Shown: piece by piece, positions 1 through 9,086 of the stretch
Layout: every line of letters starts with the position of its first letter
Numbering within the stretch: the first letter of the stretch is position 1
Assembly (NCBI GenBank): GCA_021773795.1
Contig: JAJFJT010000016.1
Coordinates: 1 to 64,000 of the forward strand
Direction of reading: 5' to 3'
Length of the DNA: 64,000 bases
Origin: Gammaproteobacteria bacterium
GTDB lineage: Bacteria; Pseudomonadota; Gammaproteobacteria; HK1
The notes under the pieces: model-generated
What the model was told of the DNA's origin: nothing
The model's input: the letters and a program-made list of their open reading frames with translations, nothing else
The model's database searches: none
Program-made: the position numbers and the translations under genes

Positions 1-920
1 CAGGGGTTAAGGCGCTTAAACTACAGACTTTCAACGCTGATAGCATGACGCTTGATATGGCCGGGAAAAACTTCATGGCCAATCCAGAAGGTGCTTGGCG
101 TGGGAAAAGACTACACCAGGTTTACCAGGAAGCAGCTACACCGAGGGAGTGGCATCGCCCCATTTTTGAGCTATGTGATGAACTTGGACTTATTGGTTTC
201 AGTTCTCCGTTCGATTCAGATGCAGTCGAATTTCTTGAAGGTCTCGATGTGCAGATTTATAAAATTGCATCATTCGAAATCGTCGATATTCCTCTGATCG
301 AAAAAGTTGCCAGCACCGGGAAACCCGTGATCATATCGACCGGCATGGCTACGGTGGATGAGATTGATGATGCTGTGCAGGCGGCGAGTAGGAATGGGTG
401 CAAAAGCATCGTATTGCTTAAGTGTACCAGCGCCTATCCAACGCCACCGGAAGATGCCAACCTGCGTAGCATTCCCTATCTCATTGAGCGCTATAGCTGT
501 CCTGTTGGATTGTCAGACCATACCTTAGGAATCGGTGTTGCGATTGCATCTGTGGCCTATGGAGCCACAGTGATCGAGAAACATTTCACTAATGATCGTA
601 ACCAAGGTGGAGTCGATAGTGCCTTCTCAATGGAGCCAGGTGAAATGGCTCAGCTAGTGAAGGAGTCGGAGCGGGCATGGCAGGCGGGTGGTGAAATGTA
701 TATCGGCCCTACCGATTCAGAGGTCAATGCTCGCGCCAAGCGTCGCTCCCTCTATGTGGTTGAGGCCATGAAAGCTGGCGATATCGCTACGTTGCGGAAA
801 ATTCGTTCAATTCGCCCGGGTAATGGCCTGCTACCAAAACATCTCAATGAAATTCTGGATAAAAGGGCTGTGAGAGATATTGAAAAGGGCACGCCCGTGT
901 CTTGGGACTTGTTTGAATGA
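1..920 (+). CDS. pseI: Pseudaminic acid synthase-type nonulosonate synthase (NeuB family), 5' end outside window
   Basis: Expected to condense phosphoenolpyruvate with a 6-carbon amino-sugar to give a nine-carbon nonulosonic acid in the cytoplasm. The reading frame is open to the first base (codons start at base 3), and residues before the first ATG at 45 (KALKLQTFNAD) match the family's conserved N-terminal segment, so the gene starts upstream. Visible signatures are YKIASFEIVD, the LLKCTSAYPTPPEDANL block, LSDHTLG, IEKHF and DSAFSMEPGEM, then a C-terminal SAF/antifreeze-like domain (about the last 60 residues). SDHT, EKHF and the DSAFS block resemble PseI more than sialic-acid NeuB, but NeuB or LegI specificity cannot be excluded. 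Its stop overlaps the next start (ATGA), so it is translationally coupled to the cytidylyltransferase. Confidence 0.88.
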   Translation, partial: GVKALKLQTFNADSMTLDMAGKNFMANPEGAWRGKRLHQVYQEAATPREWHRPIFELCDELGLIGFSSPFDSDAVEFLEGLDVQIYKIASFEIVDIPLIEKVASTGKPVIISTGMATVDEIDDAVQAASRNGCKSIVLLKCTSAYPTPPEDANLRSIPYLIERYSCPVGLSDHTLGIGVAIASVAYGATVIEKHFTNDRNQGGVDSAFSMEPGEMAQLVKESERAWQAGGEMYIGPTDSEVNARAKRRSLYVVEAMKAGDIATLRKIRSIRPGNGLLPKHLNEILDKRAVRDIEKGTPVSWDLFE

Positions 921-1657
921 GCAGGGTCGTAGCGATTATTGAGGCACGGATGACCTCATCCCGATTGCCAGGAAAGGTGCTTCTTCCGGTATGCAATAAA
1001 CCGCTACTGGAGTTATTAATCGAGCGTGTTTGCAGAATTCCCAGGATTGACGAGATAGTTGTAGCTACAACCTGGAATGATTCTGATGATCCGGTCCATG
1101 CGTTGGCCACTGGTATCAGCGCTGGCTGTTACCGGGGCAGCGAACATGATGTGTTGGGGCGAGTGCTTGGGGCAGCCAAAACCTTCAGCGCTGATTACAT
1201 CGTAGAAATTACTGCTGACTGCCCCCTTCTGGACCCCGGACTTTCCAAGCAATGTATCGACAATTTCTTTCGGCTGAAAATGGATTACGGGTCTATTCCG
1301 GCGGATAACTTTCCGTCCGGAACAGCAATTCAGATTTTCCCCACTTCAATTCTTTCAGAAGTGGACCGCGAATTTCCAGATAATCCTGCCGCACGGGAAC
1401 ATGTATCACTACCCATCTACAGTCATCCTGAGCGGTATAGGTTATATCGTATGGAGGCGACGGTAGAGTTGAATCGCCCGGACTTACGCTTTGACCTTGA
1501 TACGACAGAGGACTTCGATCTGATCAAAGCCATCTACGAGGCACTCTATCCAACGAACCCCGACTTTCGATTGCAGGATATCCTAAGCCTTCTTGAAGCC
1601 CGCCCCGAATTGGTGGGGATTAATGCAGATGTCCAGCAGAAAAAAGCAGAACTGTAA
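917..1657 (+). CDS. SpsF/PseF-type acylneuraminate cytidylyltransferase
   Basis: Predicted to activate the nonulosonic acid made by the preceding synthase as its CMP-sugar. The 246-residue protein has a nucleotidyltransferase fold with the N-terminal motif EARMTSSRLPGKVL (residues about 9-22), which resembles the nucleotide-binding loop of SpsF and CMP-KDO synthetases. The metal-binding stretch ITADCPLLDP lies near residue 95. It resembles the SpsF subgroup more than classical NeuA. The ATG overlaps the synthase stop by four bases. Length and position next to a PseI-like gene support the role. The exact sugar is unknown because the upstream precursor genes lie outside the window. Confidence 0.82.
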   Translation: MSRVVAIIEARMTSSRLPGKVLLPVCNKPLLELLIERVCRIPRIDEIVVATTWNDSDDPVHALATGISAGCYRGSEHDVLGRVLGAAKTFSADYIVEITADCPLLDPGLSKQCIDNFFRLKMDYGSIPADNFPSGTAIQIFPTSILSEVDREFPDNPAAREHVSLPIYSHPERYRLYRMEATVELNRPDLRFDLDTTEDFDLIKAIYEALYPTNPDFRLQDILSLLEARPELVGINADVQQKKAEL

Positions 1658-2675
1658 CACTCCCTTGCGGGCTGCCATTATTGGATGTGGTTGTGTTGCT
1701 GGTGGATATGATCATGCATCCTCAGAGCGCGGAATCAGAACACACAGCAAGGCGTATGCGCTCAATGAGTACACAGAGCTGGTTGCTGCTTGTGATGTGG
1801 ACCGCGAACGTCTGCAGGATTTTATCCGGGCCTGGGAAGTTGAGGAAGGTTATACGGATGCACGCGAGATGCTTCAGTATGTTTCTCCAGATATTGTCAG
1901 TATCTGTGCACCGGACGACTCGCATTACGATCTGCTGGAAATGTGCCTGGACTTCCCCTCCGTACGTGGTGTTTGGTGCGAAAAACCTTTGGCGAAGGAC
2001 ACGAAGGGATGTGCCGAGTTGATAACACGATATCGTGAGTCAGGAGTAAGGCTGCTGGTCAATTACATGCGCAGTTTTTGCGCCGATTACCTTAAGCTGA
2101 AGGAGCAATTACTCGCTGGAGAGTTTGGAAAGATACAGAAAGTATCTGTCTACTATACCAAGGGCATTATGCACAATGGCTCGCATGCTGTAGATCTTCT
2201 TCTTGATTGGTTGGGTAAGCCGAAGTTGATAAACGTGACCCATGCCTTCGTCGATTATGACCCCGAGGATCCGACAGTCGATGCCTACGTTTTATTTGAT
2301 GACGTCCCTGTCAATTTTATTGGGTTGAATGAATCTTGCTTTTCTATTTTTACAATAGAGATCTTCACCAATGACGCTCGAGTATCGCTGGAGGAGTTCG
2401 GAAGACGTTTGATTATCAGAAGGATTGATTCCGGCCCGCAGTCGAGCGGCCACAGAATTCTCGACTATCCTCATGAAAGCGATACCAAGCTGGCCTTTGC
2501 GATGGCAGATTCCCTTTCCTGTCTTGTCAATACGATGGGGGGCCATAATAGCGAAATAAATGAATCCAAGGCACTGAATGTGCTTGATCTAACGGCAAGT
2601 TTAGCGGAGATGGGAAGAAAATTATTGAATCCTAGGATTGTCACCGAAACAATGAATAATTCAGAGCCAGTGTAA
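1623..2675 (+). CDS. Gfo/Idh/MocA family sugar dehydrogenase
   Basis: An NAD(P)-dependent oxidoreductase of the Gfo/Idh/MocA family. The N-terminal Rossmann segment reads AAIIGCGCVAGGYD, and the family's catalytic EKP lysine motif appears as WCEKPLAKD about 115 residues in. The start is placed at ATG 1623, where GGTGGGG lies just upstream. ATG 1629 is an alternative. An earlier in-frame TTG at 1593 would overlap the previous gene further and lacks a clear ribosome-binding site. Followed after seven bases by a PLP aminotransferase, the pair could oxidise a hydroxyl to a ketone and then aminate it. That pairing is inferred from context. The substrate could be a CMP-nonulosonate, a free nonulosonate or an unrelated sugar. 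Confidence 0.8.
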   Translation: MQMSSRKKQNCNTPLRAAIIGCGCVAGGYDHASSERGIRTHSKAYALNEYTELVAACDVDRERLQDFIRAWEVEEGYTDAREMLQYVSPDIVSICAPDDSHYDLLEMCLDFPSVRGVWCEKPLAKDTKGCAELITRYRESGVRLLVNYMRSFCADYLKLKEQLLAGEFGKIQKVSVYYTKGIMHNGSHAVDLLLDWLGKPKLINVTHAFVDYDPEDPTVDAYVLFDDVPVNFIGLNESCFSIFTIEIFTNDARVSLEEFGRRLIIRRIDSGPQSSGHRILDYPHESDTKLAFAMADSLSCLVNTMGGHNSEINESKALNVLDLTASLAEMGRKLLNPRIVTETMNNSEPV

Positions 2676-2682
2676 GTAAGAG

Positions 2683-3954
2683 ATGGAAAATGAACTAGCT
2701 CTACTGGGTGGCAGTAAAACGATTGACAAGCCAATCAATCGCTATAACAGTATCGGCGCTGAAGAGATGGAAGCTGCAAAGTCGGTGGTGGAAAGCGGTA
2801 TTCTTTCCAGGTTTCTTGGTTGCTGGGACGAGGATTTTTATGGCGGAGATAAAGTACGTGAGTTTGAGGAGGCGTGGCGTACTTATTTCAATGTCAAACA
2901 CGCCGTTTCTGTAAACTCCAATACTTCAGGGCTTATCGCTGCCATCGGAGCGTTGGGCATTGAGCCCGGCGATGAGGTGATTGTCAGTCCGTGGACAATG
3001 TGTGCCACTGCCACTTCTATCCTGATCTGGAATGCAATTCCGATTTTTGCCGATATCGAATCCGAGACATTCAATCTCGATCCAAATTCAATACGGCGGT
3101 GTATTACTCCGAATACTAAGGCCATCATCGTTACGGATATTTTTGGACACGCAGCAAGGCTGGACGAAATTATGGAGATCGCCCGTGAATACGGGCTGAG
3201 TGTGATTGAGGACGCTGCTCAAGCACCGGGGGCCCGGTATGGGAAGCGATTTGTTGGGACTGTGGCGGATATTGGTGTATTTAGTCTTAATTATCATAAG
3301 CATATCCATACTGGTGAAGGTGGCATGTGTGTCACAGAAAACGATTCTCTCGCCGAGCGGTTGCAACTAATTCGCAATCATGCCGAGGCAGTTGTAGAGG
3401 ATAAAGGCGTAACCAATCTTTCCAATATGATTGGCTTCAATTTCAGGCTTGGTGAGATCGAGGCTGCTATTGGAATTGAGCAACTGAAGAAGCTCGACGG
3501 CCAGCTTGATAGCATTATTTGCAGAGCCAATTCACTAACTCAAGGCCTCGAGGGACTACGGGGATTACGTACTCCTCGGGTAATGGACGGATGCACGCAT
3601 GTCTATTATGTCTACCCACTGGTTTACGATGCCAAAGCGACAGCCGTATCAAGGAAACGTCTACTTGAAGCCCTCCGGTCTGAAGGTCTGAGAATTGGTG
3701 GCGGATATCAAAATCTTCATTTGTTGCCCTTGTTCCAGAGGAAGACTGCTTACGGAACCCGCGGTTTTCCGTGGAAGTTTTTTGACCCGGAAGAGAAGAT
3801 AAGTTATGCCAAGACGATATGCCCCGTTGCGGAAGAATTACACGATCACACGTTTTTGGTGTTGCCGATGTGCCTGTTCGATTACTCCAATAATGATGTT
3901 GAATTAATCATTAAGGCCTTCCGGAAAGTCTGGCGCAACCTGGATTCACTATGA
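2683..3954 (+). CDS. DegT/DnrJ/EryC1/StrS family PLP aminotransferase (AHBA-synthase-like subgroup)
   Basis: A fold-type I PLP sugar aminotransferase of 423 residues, slightly longer than the usual 370-400. It has the typical GDEVIVSPWT segment (about 96-105), the PLP-contacting IEDAAQAPGARY block (about 175-186) and SLNYHKHIHTGEGG, whose lysine at about position 206 should form the Schiff base. The YHKHIHTGEGG form rather than FFPTKNLG groups it with AHBA-synthase/StsC-like members that aminate keto-cyclitols or atypical keto-sugars. The start ATG follows the SD-like AAGAG at 2679. It lies between a Gfo/Idh/MocA dehydrogenase and a GNAT acetyltransferase, as expected of an oxidise-aminate-acylate route. 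Substrate unknown. Confidence 0.85.
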   Translation: MENELALLGGSKTIDKPINRYNSIGAEEMEAAKSVVESGILSRFLGCWDEDFYGGDKVREFEEAWRTYFNVKHAVSVNSNTSGLIAAIGALGIEPGDEVIVSPWTMCATATSILIWNAIPIFADIESETFNLDPNSIRRCITPNTKAIIVTDIFGHAARLDEIMEIAREYGLSVIEDAAQAPGARYGKRFVGTVADIGVFSLNYHKHIHTGEGGMCVTENDSLAERLQLIRNHAEAVVEDKGVTNLSNMIGFNFRLGEIEAAIGIEQLKKLDGQLDSIICRANSLTQGLEGLRGLRTPRVMDGCTHVYYVYPLVYDAKATAVSRKRLLEALRSEGLRIGGGYQNLHLLPLFQRKTAYGTRGFPWKFFDPEEKISYAKTICPVAEELHDHTFLVLPMCLFDYSNNDVELIIKAFRKVWRNLDSL

Positions 3955-4517
3955 CAAGTGTTACTATTCCCCATCATATCTATGAATCCACGCATTTAAG
4001 GTTTCGTGGCCTTTGCGAGACTGATATTGAAGGTCCGTATCTCCACTGGTTCGATGACCAGGAGGTGTGTCGTTTCAATTCTCATGGACGGTTCCCCAGT
4101 ACCCGAAAAAAGATGTTTGCCTACATCGAAATGCTTCAGACTTCTGAAATACACCTTGTGTGGGCCTTGATTGAGAAGGGTAGCGAAGCGCATATCGGAA
4201 ATATCAGCCTTCAATCCATTAATACGGTGAATCGTTCGGCGGAGTTCGCAATCATCATCGGGGCCAGGTCATGCTGGGGCAAGGGTTATGCGTATGAAGC
4301 CGCAAACATTCTATTCTCTCATGGGTTCAGGAAGCTTGGATTGAATCGTATCCAGTGCGGAACGTCACAGCATAATATAGGAATGTTGCGGTTGGCCGAA
4401 AAACTAGGCATGACACGAGAAGGGAATCGTCGGTTAGCCCTATTCGAGAATGGGGAATTTGTCGATGCAGTAGAGTTTGGCTTGCTCAAGGAAGAGTTCG
4501 ATTCTTCGGCTAAATAG
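3951..4517 (+). CDS. GNAT family N-acetyltransferase (RimJ/RimL-like)
   Basis: A 188-residue acetyl-CoA-dependent acyltransferase. It opens with the ESTHLRFRGLCETDIEG pattern common in RimJ/RimL-type GNATs, and the acetyl-CoA loop is seen as CWGKGYAYEAANILFSHGF, followed by GLNRIQCGTSQHNIGMLRLAEKLGM. The ATG overlaps the preceding aminotransferase stop (ATGA), so the two are probably co-translated. The natural inference is acetylation of the amino group installed by that aminotransferase. Modification of another nonulosonate amine, as PseH does, is also possible. It has no signal peptide or membrane segment. Confidence 0.83.
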   Translation: MTSVTIPHHIYESTHLRFRGLCETDIEGPYLHWFDDQEVCRFNSHGRFPSTRKKMFAYIEMLQTSEIHLVWALIEKGSEAHIGNISLQSINTVNRSAEFAIIIGARSCWGKGYAYEAANILFSHGFRKLGLNRIQCGTSQHNIGMLRLAEKLGMTREGNRRLALFENGEFVDAVEFGLLKEEFDSSAK

Positions 4518-5421
4518 CCTAAAAACTATTCTTATAGTTTGTCATGATGCAGGTGGAGCCGAAGTCGTGTCATCGTGGGTTCGACACAATGATGGATTTG
4601 AATATACCTTCCTGTTAGATGGGCCGGCGGTTGCCATTTTTAGAAGAAAACTGGGCGCGATAAATATTCTCTCATCCGATTCTCTGACAGAAAAGTTTGT
4701 CCAAATATTTGATTTTGTTCTGACCGGCACGGGATGGGCCTCTAAGCTGGAGCAGGCGGCGGTCAGAGCCTGTAGGGCTTCCGGAGTCATCTCAGCGTCG
4801 TTTCTTGACCATTGGTGTAACTACCTTTCAAGATTTCGCCATGGCAGTGAGTTAGTACTTCCTGATGAAATCTGGGTTGGAGATAAAGATGCCTATCAGT
4901 TAGCCCAATCGTGTTTCGGAACGCGGGCAATCAGGCTAGTAGAAAACCCCTATTTCATTGATGTTGAGGAAGAGTTTTCTAACTATGGTGTGAGCCCGCG
5001 GGATGCAACGGATTTACGGATTCTTTATGTTTGCGAGGCAATTGCAGAGTCCGGGGCAATGCTTCTTTCCGGGGAATTTATAGAGTATAGAAGTCTGGAC
5101 CTATTTCTCGGCCATTTGAAACGGATAACAACCGGCAAAGAGAAAACGACAATCCGCCTACGCCCACATCCGGCAGAGGAGCCGGATAAATATGCCGAAT
5201 ACGCTAGTCGTAAGGGTTTATTCAAGGTCGAGATTGGTGATGGCCTAACCTTAATCGAAGACTGTGTTTGGGCGGACTGTGTCGTTGGCATGAACAGCAT
5301 GGCTTTGGTGATTGCAAGGATTGGCGGCAAGAGAGTCTTTTACTGCAACCTTGATGGGAAAAAGCCGAAAAGTCTCCCAACTACCGGATTGGAAAACTTC
5401 CTAAATATTAAATCTCTTTAA
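4477..5421 (+). CDS. Unrecognised glycan-cluster protein, possibly GT-B-fold glycosyltransferase-like
   Basis: About 300 residues with no motif I can name with certainty. It begins with a beta strand and small-residue loop (TILIVCHDAGGAEVVSSWV), contains LTGTGWASKLEQAAVRACR, a hydrophobic DFVLTGTGW turn, and a later RLRPHPAEEPDKYAEYA followed by DCVVGMNSMALVIA. Such RxHP(E) and GxNSM(A) segments are seen in GT-B proteins of the capsule/CDP-glycerophosphotransferase type, so a transferase is plausible. The start is uncertain: the open frame begins at TTG 4477 inside the GNAT gene. AAGGAAGAG at 4489-4497 would suit a start near 4501, but no ATG or GTG is present there. Its place between nonulosonate genes and a KpsC/S-like transferase argues for glycan assembly. 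Confidence 0.6.
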   Translation: MACSRKSSILRLNSLKTILIVCHDAGGAEVVSSWVRHNDGFEYTFLLDGPAVAIFRRKLGAINILSSDSLTEKFVQIFDFVLTGTGWASKLEQAAVRACRASGVISASFLDHWCNYLSRFRHGSELVLPDEIWVGDKDAYQLAQSCFGTRAIRLVENPYFIDVEEEFSNYGVSPRDATDLRILYVCEAIAESGAMLLSGEFIEYRSLDLFLGHLKRITTGKEKTTIRLRPHPAEEPDKYAEYASRKGLFKVEIGDGLTLIEDCVWADCVVGMNSMALVIARIGGKRVFYCNLDGKKPKSLPTTGLENFLNIKSL

Positions 5422-5422
5422 G

Positions 5423-6988
5423 ATGGCAATTAGAAAAATACTATCATTACTCAGAGGTCTAGTTCTTGACAGCGATGAGCAAGCGTTTGTTCGCCATAAT
5501 AGAGCGTTCTGGAAGGGACCAGTTCCGGAGCCAAACGGTGAGATCCTGATAGAGGAAACTGTATTTGCCAGTACCATAATTGCGGTTAGCTATGTTGCGA
5601 ATGTTCTAGCCCAGAAATATAGATCCAGTATTACTGTCTATTCAGGAAAGAGGTCGTTATTCCTGCCTAGATCGGTCCGCAGGATATATCAATCATTTGG
5701 ATCCCGATTTTTATTTTATTCGGACCATACGGTACAAAAAGTAGTAGAAGTGCTTTTTGAGGATGTATATCCCAAAATTAAAAGCAAGCGTGATGTGGAG
5801 CAGTTAGCCATTGACGGAGTACCAATCGGTGATCTTGTTTACGATACGCATCTTCGGAAGTACCTCATCCCTACCATCGATATTGCCAGCGAAGAGTTCA
5901 AACAGACATTGAGGGAAAGCTTGTGTCTTTATCTTTACTGGGAAGGGTATTTCAAGCAACACACCGTCAAGGCAGTGATCGTCAGCCACTGCGTCTATTC
6001 CTGGAATGCCATCATATTGCGGGTTGCCGTTCATCAATCGATTCCGGTTTATCAGGCAACAGCTCAAGGACTCTATTATATTACCGAAAGCCATAATTAC
6101 CGGGCCTACAATGAATTTATTGATTATCCGAAGAGCTTTCAGGAAATGGACAATCAAGAAAAAAGGGCTGCATATGCTGAGGCTGAAAGCCGTTTGGCAC
6201 TCCGGTTTGCCGGTCATGTTGGGGTCGATATGCATTATTCGAAAAAATCTGCATATACGCCTGTTGTCAATGAAAAGAGGATAGTTGCAGAGAGCCCCCG
6301 AATTAAAATGCTGATCGCCACACACTGTTTTTTCGACAGCCCTCATCCTTATGGCAACAATCTGTTTCCAGATTTCTACGAGTGGCTCACATTTTTGGGG
6401 GAAATATCGGAACGAACGAATTATGACTGGTACATCAAGACCCACCCGGATTTTCTGCCGGGGAATCTGGAGGTGATTGACGGGTTTCTGGGAAAATATT
6501 CAAAGTTCAATCTCATTCCGTCAGATACATCGCATCACCAGTTGATCAAGGAGGGAATTGATTTTGCTTTGACCGTATACGGTACTATTGGTTTCGAGTA
6601 TGCAGCTCAGGGAGTTACAGTGATCAACGCGTCGATATGCAATCCACATATTGCATATGATTTCAATCTGCATCCTGAAACTGTTAAAGAATATGAGCAG
6701 ATACTTCTAAATTGTGAGAGTCAAAAAATCCATATAGAAGATAATAAAGTCTATGAGTATTACTACTGTAGATTTATCAATCAATTTGATAACTGGATAT
6801 ATAAAGACTATGACAGCTTCATACTAAAAATTGGTGGATATTCACAACAGGCAGGGTCAATCAGCTATCGTCAATTTCTGGACGAGTTTTCTACTATCAG
6901 AAACGAGGAGATTATAGGTGCTCTGGAGAAATTTATCGAGTCAAATGACTATTGTCTAGCTTACAAACATACCAGACCAGCCTCGTGA
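5423..6988 (+). CDS. Capsule polysaccharide biosynthesis protein (KpsC/KpsS-like glycosyltransferase)
   Basis: A 521-residue cytoplasmic protein. Central and C-terminal segments resemble the capsule-synthesis family related to KpsC/KpsS: YWEGYFKQHTVKAVIVSHCVYS (about 173-194), the YQATAQGLYYI block, and YDWYIKTHPDF followed by DFALTVYGTIGFEYAAQGV. The KTHP and GTIGFEYAAQG segments correspond to the nucleotide-sugar side of GT-B enzymes in this family, which use CMP-activated ulosonates. This fits adjacent genes that make a CMP-nonulosonate. There is one base between the previous stop and this ATG. Family assignment is fairly secure. The transferred sugar and acceptor are inferred only. Confidence 0.72.
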   Translation: MAIRKILSLLRGLVLDSDEQAFVRHNRAFWKGPVPEPNGEILIEETVFASTIIAVSYVANVLAQKYRSSITVYSGKRSLFLPRSVRRIYQSFGSRFLFYSDHTVQKVVEVLFEDVYPKIKSKRDVEQLAIDGVPIGDLVYDTHLRKYLIPTIDIASEEFKQTLRESLCLYLYWEGYFKQHTVKAVIVSHCVYSWNAIILRVAVHQSIPVYQATAQGLYYITESHNYRAYNEFIDYPKSFQEMDNQEKRAAYAEAESRLALRFAGHVGVDMHYSKKSAYTPVVNEKRIVAESPRIKMLIATHCFFDSPHPYGNNLFPDFYEWLTFLGEISERTNYDWYIKTHPDFLPGNLEVIDGFLGKYSKFNLIPSDTSHHQLIKEGIDFALTVYGTIGFEYAAQGVTVINASICNPHIAYDFNLHPETVKEYEQILLNCESQKIHIEDNKVYEYYYCRFINQFDNWIYKDYDSFILKIGGYSQQAGSISYRQFLDEFSTIRNEEIIGALEKFIESNDYCLAYKHTRPAS

Positions 6989-7059
6989 TGCGAACTAAAA
7001 AACTACATTTATCAGAAGTCGCTGTAGGGACATCTCTCATTCCCGGCGGGATTGTGTTT

Positions 7060-7065
7060 TATAAT
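7060..7065 (+). promoter_or_regulatory. Candidate -10 element upstream of rfbB
   Basis: The 142-base gap between the capsule-like gene and rfbB contains a perfect TATAAT at 7060-7065, but the hexamer about 17 bases upstream (CTCATT) is a poor -35. GGGAGAG at 7120-7126 precedes the rfbB GTG and is a good ribosome-binding site. An internal promoter for the dTDP-sugar module is plausible but unproven. Confidence 0.35.
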
Positions 7066-7130
7066 AGAGAACTGTCAAAAACTCCTGGGAAACTCTACTT
7101 ATATACTGTCACATTGACGGGAGAGCTTAT

Positions 7131-8219
7131 GTGAGAATTTTTTCTCCAAGCGTTATATTGGTGACCGGAGGAGCCGGGTTTATCGGATCGGCGCTTATCC
7201 GTTATCTAATCAATGAAACTAACATCCACGTCGTAAACGTGGATAAGCTGACCTACGCTGGGAGCCTTCACTCTCTGAAATCTGTGTCAGGAAAGCCACG
7301 CTATTCCTTTGAGCAAGCAGATATTTGTGACGCATCCGAACTCTCACGTATCTTTCAGAAGTACCAACCTAACGCCGTTATGCATCTGGCCGCTGAATCA
7401 CATGTAGATCGCTCTATTGACGGGCCTGCTGAATTCGTGCAGACGAATATCGTTGGCACATACACGCTTCTGGATGAGGCCCGACGATACCTGGATTCCT
7501 TTGCCGCTAAGGAGAAAGAGAATTTTCGTTTTCACCATATTTCGACGGATGAAGTCTACGGCAGCCTGGGCAAAACGGGGCTTTTCTCTGAGGAGAGCCA
7601 ATACAAGCCAAACTCACCATATGCCGCCAGCAAGGCAGCCTCTGATCATTTGGTTCGTTGCTGGTATAAAACTTATGCGGTGCCCGTAATTATGACTAAT
7701 TGTTCCAATAACTACGGGTCTTATCAATTTCCAGAGAAACTAATTCCACTGATGATTCTCAATGCATTGGAAGGGAGGCCACTGCCTATATACGGAAAAG
7801 GGGACCAAATTCGTGATTGGCTTTATGTTGAAGACCACGCTCGCGCCCTTTATGTTGCCCTTACTACCGGCAAAGTGGGGGAGAGCTATAATGTCGGCGG
7901 AAATAATGAGAAGACAAACCTCGAAGTTGTTAAGACTCTTTGTACGATTCTCGATGAGTTAGTTCCGAATCATCCCGCAGGAATATGCCGCTATGATGAG
8001 CTCATTTCCTATATTGAGGATCGGCCAGGCCATGACCATAGGTATGCAATTGATGCCAGTAAAATACAAAAGGAACTGGGCTGGATACCAACGGAAACAT
8101 TTGAAAGTGGCATAAGGAAGACTATCTCCTGGTATCTTGAGCACTTGGAATGGTCAACCAAGAGTCAGGGTGATTACCAGAGAGAACGACTCGGCCTTGT
8201 AAATGAGGTAACAACATGA
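7131..8219 (+). CDS. rfbB: dTDP-glucose 4,6-dehydratase
   Basis: Converts dTDP-glucose to dTDP-4-keto-6-deoxyglucose. The 362-residue extended SDR has the NAD-binding [10 protein letters not shown] (11-20), the [12 protein letters not shown] motif, the dehydratase acid/base pair in [10 protein letters not shown] (D140, E141) and the catalytic YAASK (Y164, K168). GTG at 7131 is chosen because GGGAGAG sits about five bases upstream and the N-terminus then matches the family. The stop overlaps the rfbA start (ATGA). It begins the dTDP-sugar module and supplies the common 4-keto intermediate to RfbC, the C-methyltransferase and the FdtA-like isomerase. Confidence 0.96.
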   Translation: MRIFSPSVILVTGGAGFIGSALIRYLINETNIHVVNVDKLTYAGSLHSLKSVSGKPRYSFEQADICDASELSRIFQKYQPNAVMHLAAESHVDRSIDGPAEFVQTNIVGTYTLLDEARRYLDSFAAKEKENFRFHHISTDEVYGSLGKTGLFSEESQYKPNSPYAASKAASDHLVRCWYKTYAVPVIMTNCSNNYGSYQFPEKLIPLMILNALEGRPLPIYGKGDQIRDWLYVEDHARALYVALTTGKVGESYNVGGNNEKTNLEVVKTLCTILDELVPNHPAGICRYDELISYIEDRPGHDHRYAIDASKIQKELGWIPTETFESGIRKTISWYLEHLEWSTKSQGDYQRERLGLVNEVTT

Positions 8220-9085
8220 AGGGAATCGTTCTCGCCGGGGGGTCGGGCACTCGCCTGTACCCGGTTACCTCTGTTGTGACCAAGCAACTTTTGCCTGTCT
8301 ATGATAAACCGATGGTTTATTATCCCATCAGTACGTTGATGCTCGCTGGAATTCGGGATGTGTTAATCATCTCCACTCCTATGGATACGCCCCTCTTTGA
8401 GCAACTACTTGGAAACGGTAGTCAGTGGGGCATGCAAATTTCATATGCAGTTCAGGAGAAACCAGCCGGGATAGCTCAGGCTTTTTTGATTGGTAAAGAG
8501 TTTATAGGAAATGAATCTTGTGCACTTATTCTTGGCGATAATATTTTTTATGGTCATGACCTGACCGCAGTTCTGGAACAGGCAACAAGTTCCGTGGATG
8601 GGGCGGTTGTCTTTGCATATGGTGTTGGGGATCCCGAAAGATATGGGGTTGTTGAGTTTGATGCGTCTGGGAAAATCCTGAGTTTAGAGGAGAAACCGGC
8701 CAAACCTCGTTCCCGATATGCCGTAACCGGTATGTACTTCTATGATAACCAGGTGGTAGATATTGCTAGTGCGGTCCAGCCATCCGCTCGTGGCGAACTG
8801 GAAATTACCGATGTAAATCTTGCTTACTTTGAGCTAGGCAGGCTACAGGCGCAGGTACTTACACGCGGTATGGCATGGCTGGATACAGGTACACATGAAT
8901 CGCTTATAGAGGCGTCTCATTTCATTCAGACGATTGAACGTCGGCAGGGAATGAAAATTGGCTGTCCCGAGGAAGTAGCTTGGCGTATGGGTTGGGTAAG
9001 TGATGAGCAGCTTGAAAAGCTCTCGCATTCGGTTGGAAAAAGCGGTTATGGCAAATACCTCTTCGACCTGCTCAGAAACGTATAG
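8216..9085 (+). CDS. rfbA: Glucose-1-phosphate thymidylyltransferase
   Basis: Makes dTDP-glucose from glucose-1-phosphate and dTTP, the substrate of RfbB. The 289-residue length is typical. The N-terminal signature reads [14 protein letters not shown] (5-18), followed by [30 protein letters not shown] is the metal and sugar-phosphate site, and [15 protein letters not shown] is diagnostic of the RmlA group. The start overlaps the rfbB stop by four bases, and rfbC begins one base after its stop, so all three should be expressed together. Confidence 0.97.
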   Translation: MKGIVLAGGSGTRLYPVTSVVTKQLLPVYDKPMVYYPISTLMLAGIRDVLIISTPMDTPLFEQLLGNGSQWGMQISYAVQEKPAGIAQAFLIGKEFIGNESCALILGDNIFYGHDLTAVLEQATSSVDGAVVFAYGVGDPERYGVVEFDASGKILSLEEKPAKPRSRYAVTGMYFYDNQVVDIASAVQPSARGELEITDVNLAYFELGRLQAQVLTRGMAWLDTGTHESLIEASHFIQTIERRQGMKIGCPEEVAWRMGWVSDEQLEKLSHSVGKSGYGKYLFDLLRNV

Positions 9086-9086
9086 C

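Noticed and set aside
5804-6445. 213-codon minus-strand frame opposite the capsule-like gene
   Set aside because: No motif and no ribosome-binding site; the plus-strand gene is continuous and recognisable.
6952-7134. 60-codon plus-strand frame bridging the capsule-like gene and rfbB
   Set aside because: It overlaps the rfbB GTG as ATGTGA, but the residues show no pattern and its start lies inside the previous gene. More likely a leader region with a -10 element at 7060.
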